From positions 1-7,279 of the forward strand of contig CALZJL010000062.1 of the NCBI GenBank assembly GCA_945787625.1: a stretch of DNA of 7,279 nucleotides. The letters are read 5' to 3'. How positions within the stretch are numbered: position 1 is the stretch's first letter; every line of letters starts with the position of its first letter. Shown piece after piece: positions 6,382-7,279 of this stretch. Origin of the DNA: an uncultured Prevotellaceae bacterium (GTDB taxonomy: Bacteria; Bacteroidota; Bacteroidia; Bacteroidales; Bacteroidaceae). The notes under the pieces are model-generated. The model was not told where the DNA came from, did no database searches, and saw nothing but the letters and a program-made list of their open reading frames with translations. The translations under genes and the position numbers were made by a program.

Positions 6382-7279
6382 ATGATTAAGAAATATGATT
6401 TTCTCATCATCGGAGGTGGCGTAGCAGGCATGAGCTACGCATTGAAGGTCAGCAAAAGCGGTAAAGGACGTGTAGCCTTAGTATGCAAGACAACACTTGA
6501 CGAAGCTAATACAGCCAAGGCACAAGGGGGTATAGCCGCTGTAACAAACACACTGACAGACAATTTTGAGAAACACATCAACGACACCATGATAGCTGGT
6601 GATTTTATTTCTGACATAGAAGCAGTCGAACAAGTCGTAAAGGGAGGTCCAGCTGGTATACGAGATTTAGTACAATGGGGAGTGAAGTTTGACCGCAAGG
6701 AAAACGGAGACTTCGACCTTCACCGCGAAGGAGGTCACTGTGAATTCCGCATACTACACCATGCCGATGACACAGGATTTGAGATACAGCGTGGACTTAT
6801 GGAAGCAGTAAGACACGACGAGAACATCGACGTTCTGGAAAATCACTTTGCAGTCGAGATTATTACACAGCACCACATGGGCATAAGAGTCACCCGACGC
6901 ACACCAGACATAGAGTGTTTCGGCGCATACATACTCAACCCTGACACAGGTAAGATAGACACATATCTCAGCCGAGTCACCCTAATGGCCACCGGTGGTA
7001 CAGGAGCAGTCTATGCCACCACTACCAATCCCAACATAGCCACCGGTGACGGCATAGCAATGGTATACCGCGCCAAAGGTAAGGTTAAAGATATGGAATT
7101 TGTACAATTCCACCCCACAGCCCTGTTCAACCCCTCAGAACGTCACCCCGCATACCTCATCACCGAAGCAATGCGCGGATACGGAGGCATATTGCGTCTC
7201 CCAGACGGTAAGGAATTTATGCAAAAATACGACGAGCGCCTCTCTCTGGCACCACGCGACATAGTAGCAAGAGCTATAG
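6382..7279 (+). CDS. nadB: L-aspartate oxidase, N-terminal part (partial)
   Basis: The first 299 codons of a protein that normally runs to about 520-540 residues; it is open at the window's right edge. NadB is the cytoplasmic FAD enzyme that oxidises L-aspartate to iminoaspartate, which NadA then converts to quinolinate for de novo NAD synthesis. The N-terminus has the FAD dinucleotide fold (IIGGGVAG, glycines at 11-13 and 16), then AKAQGGIAAV at 45-54, HREGGHCEFRILHHADDTG starting at 114, MATGGTG for the flavin, and EFVQFHPTAL. Likely catalytic residues are E116 (E. coli E121), H244 (E. coli H244) and R265 in EAMRGYGGI (E. coli R290). Succinate dehydrogenase/fumarate reductase flavoproteins share this fold, but the AQGGIAAV and HREGGH...RILH pattern and the short N-terminus favour NadB. 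The gene is divergent from the PBP4 gene and is preceded by a TAnnTTTG element, a 17-bp palindrome and an A-rich leader without Shine-Dalgarno. Confidence 0.96.
   Translation, partial: MIKKYDFLIIGGGVAGMSYALKVSKSGKGRVALVCKTTLDEANTAKAQGGIAAVTNTLTDNFEKHINDTMIAGDFISDIEAVEQVVKGGPAGIRDLVQWGVKFDRKENGDFDLHREGGHCEFRILHHADDTGFEIQRGLMEAVRHDENIDVLENHFAVEIITQHHMGIRVTRRTPDIECFGAYILNPDTGKIDTYLSRVTLMATGGTGAVYATTTNPNIATGDGIAMVYRAKGKVKDMEFVQFHPTALFNPSERHPAYLITEAMRGYGGILRLPDGKEFMQKYDERLSLAPRDIVARAI

Overview
The window is a housekeeping stretch of a Bacteroidota chromosome, most likely from the order Bacteroidales. Three things point there. The proteins read like Bacteroides-type IF2, SufB/C/D/S, PBP4 and NadB. 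Start codons mostly lack a Shine-Dalgarno sequence and sit behind A-rich leaders. The only promoter-like elements found match the Bacteroides -7 consensus TAnnTTTG. Genus cannot be settled from the sequence alone. No mobile element, CRISPR array, tRNA or rRNA was seen.

Layout. Positions 1-5266 hold one tightly packed plus-strand gene string: the 3' end of infB (translation initiation factor IF2), a small CvpA-family membrane protein, then sufB, sufC, sufD and sufS. All gaps are under 35 nt, and the cvpA-like gene overlaps sufB by 28 nt. No promoter is evident ahead of sufB, so the SUF genes are probably transcribed through from infB or further upstream. SufS takes sulfur from cysteine, and SufB-SufC-SufD is the ATP-driven scaffold that builds Fe-S clusters. 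Catalytic residues known from E. coli are present in all four. No sufE, sufU or sufA lies in the window.

Positions 5304-6266 on the minus strand encode a lipoprotein PBP4-type D-Ala-D-Ala carboxypeptidase, convergent with sufS across a 37-nt gap. It keeps all three active-site motifs but lacks most of the insert that normally separates the first two. A 115-nt divergent intergenic region (6267-6381) carries a TAnnTTTG element for each direction and, just downstream of the nadB-side element, a 17-bp palindrome. From 6382 to the window edge runs the N-terminal part of L-aspartate oxidase (nadB), the first enzyme of de novo NAD synthesis.

No novel multi-gene system was found. The most unusual signal is compositional. 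The plus strand is G- and T-rich over infB, the cvpA-like gene and sufB, then becomes C- and A-rich from about the sufC/sufD junction to the end, whichever strand the gene is on. That is the sign change expected at a replication terminus, here falling inside an intact operon. The compact PBP4 and the nadB leader palindrome are the other items worth a second look.
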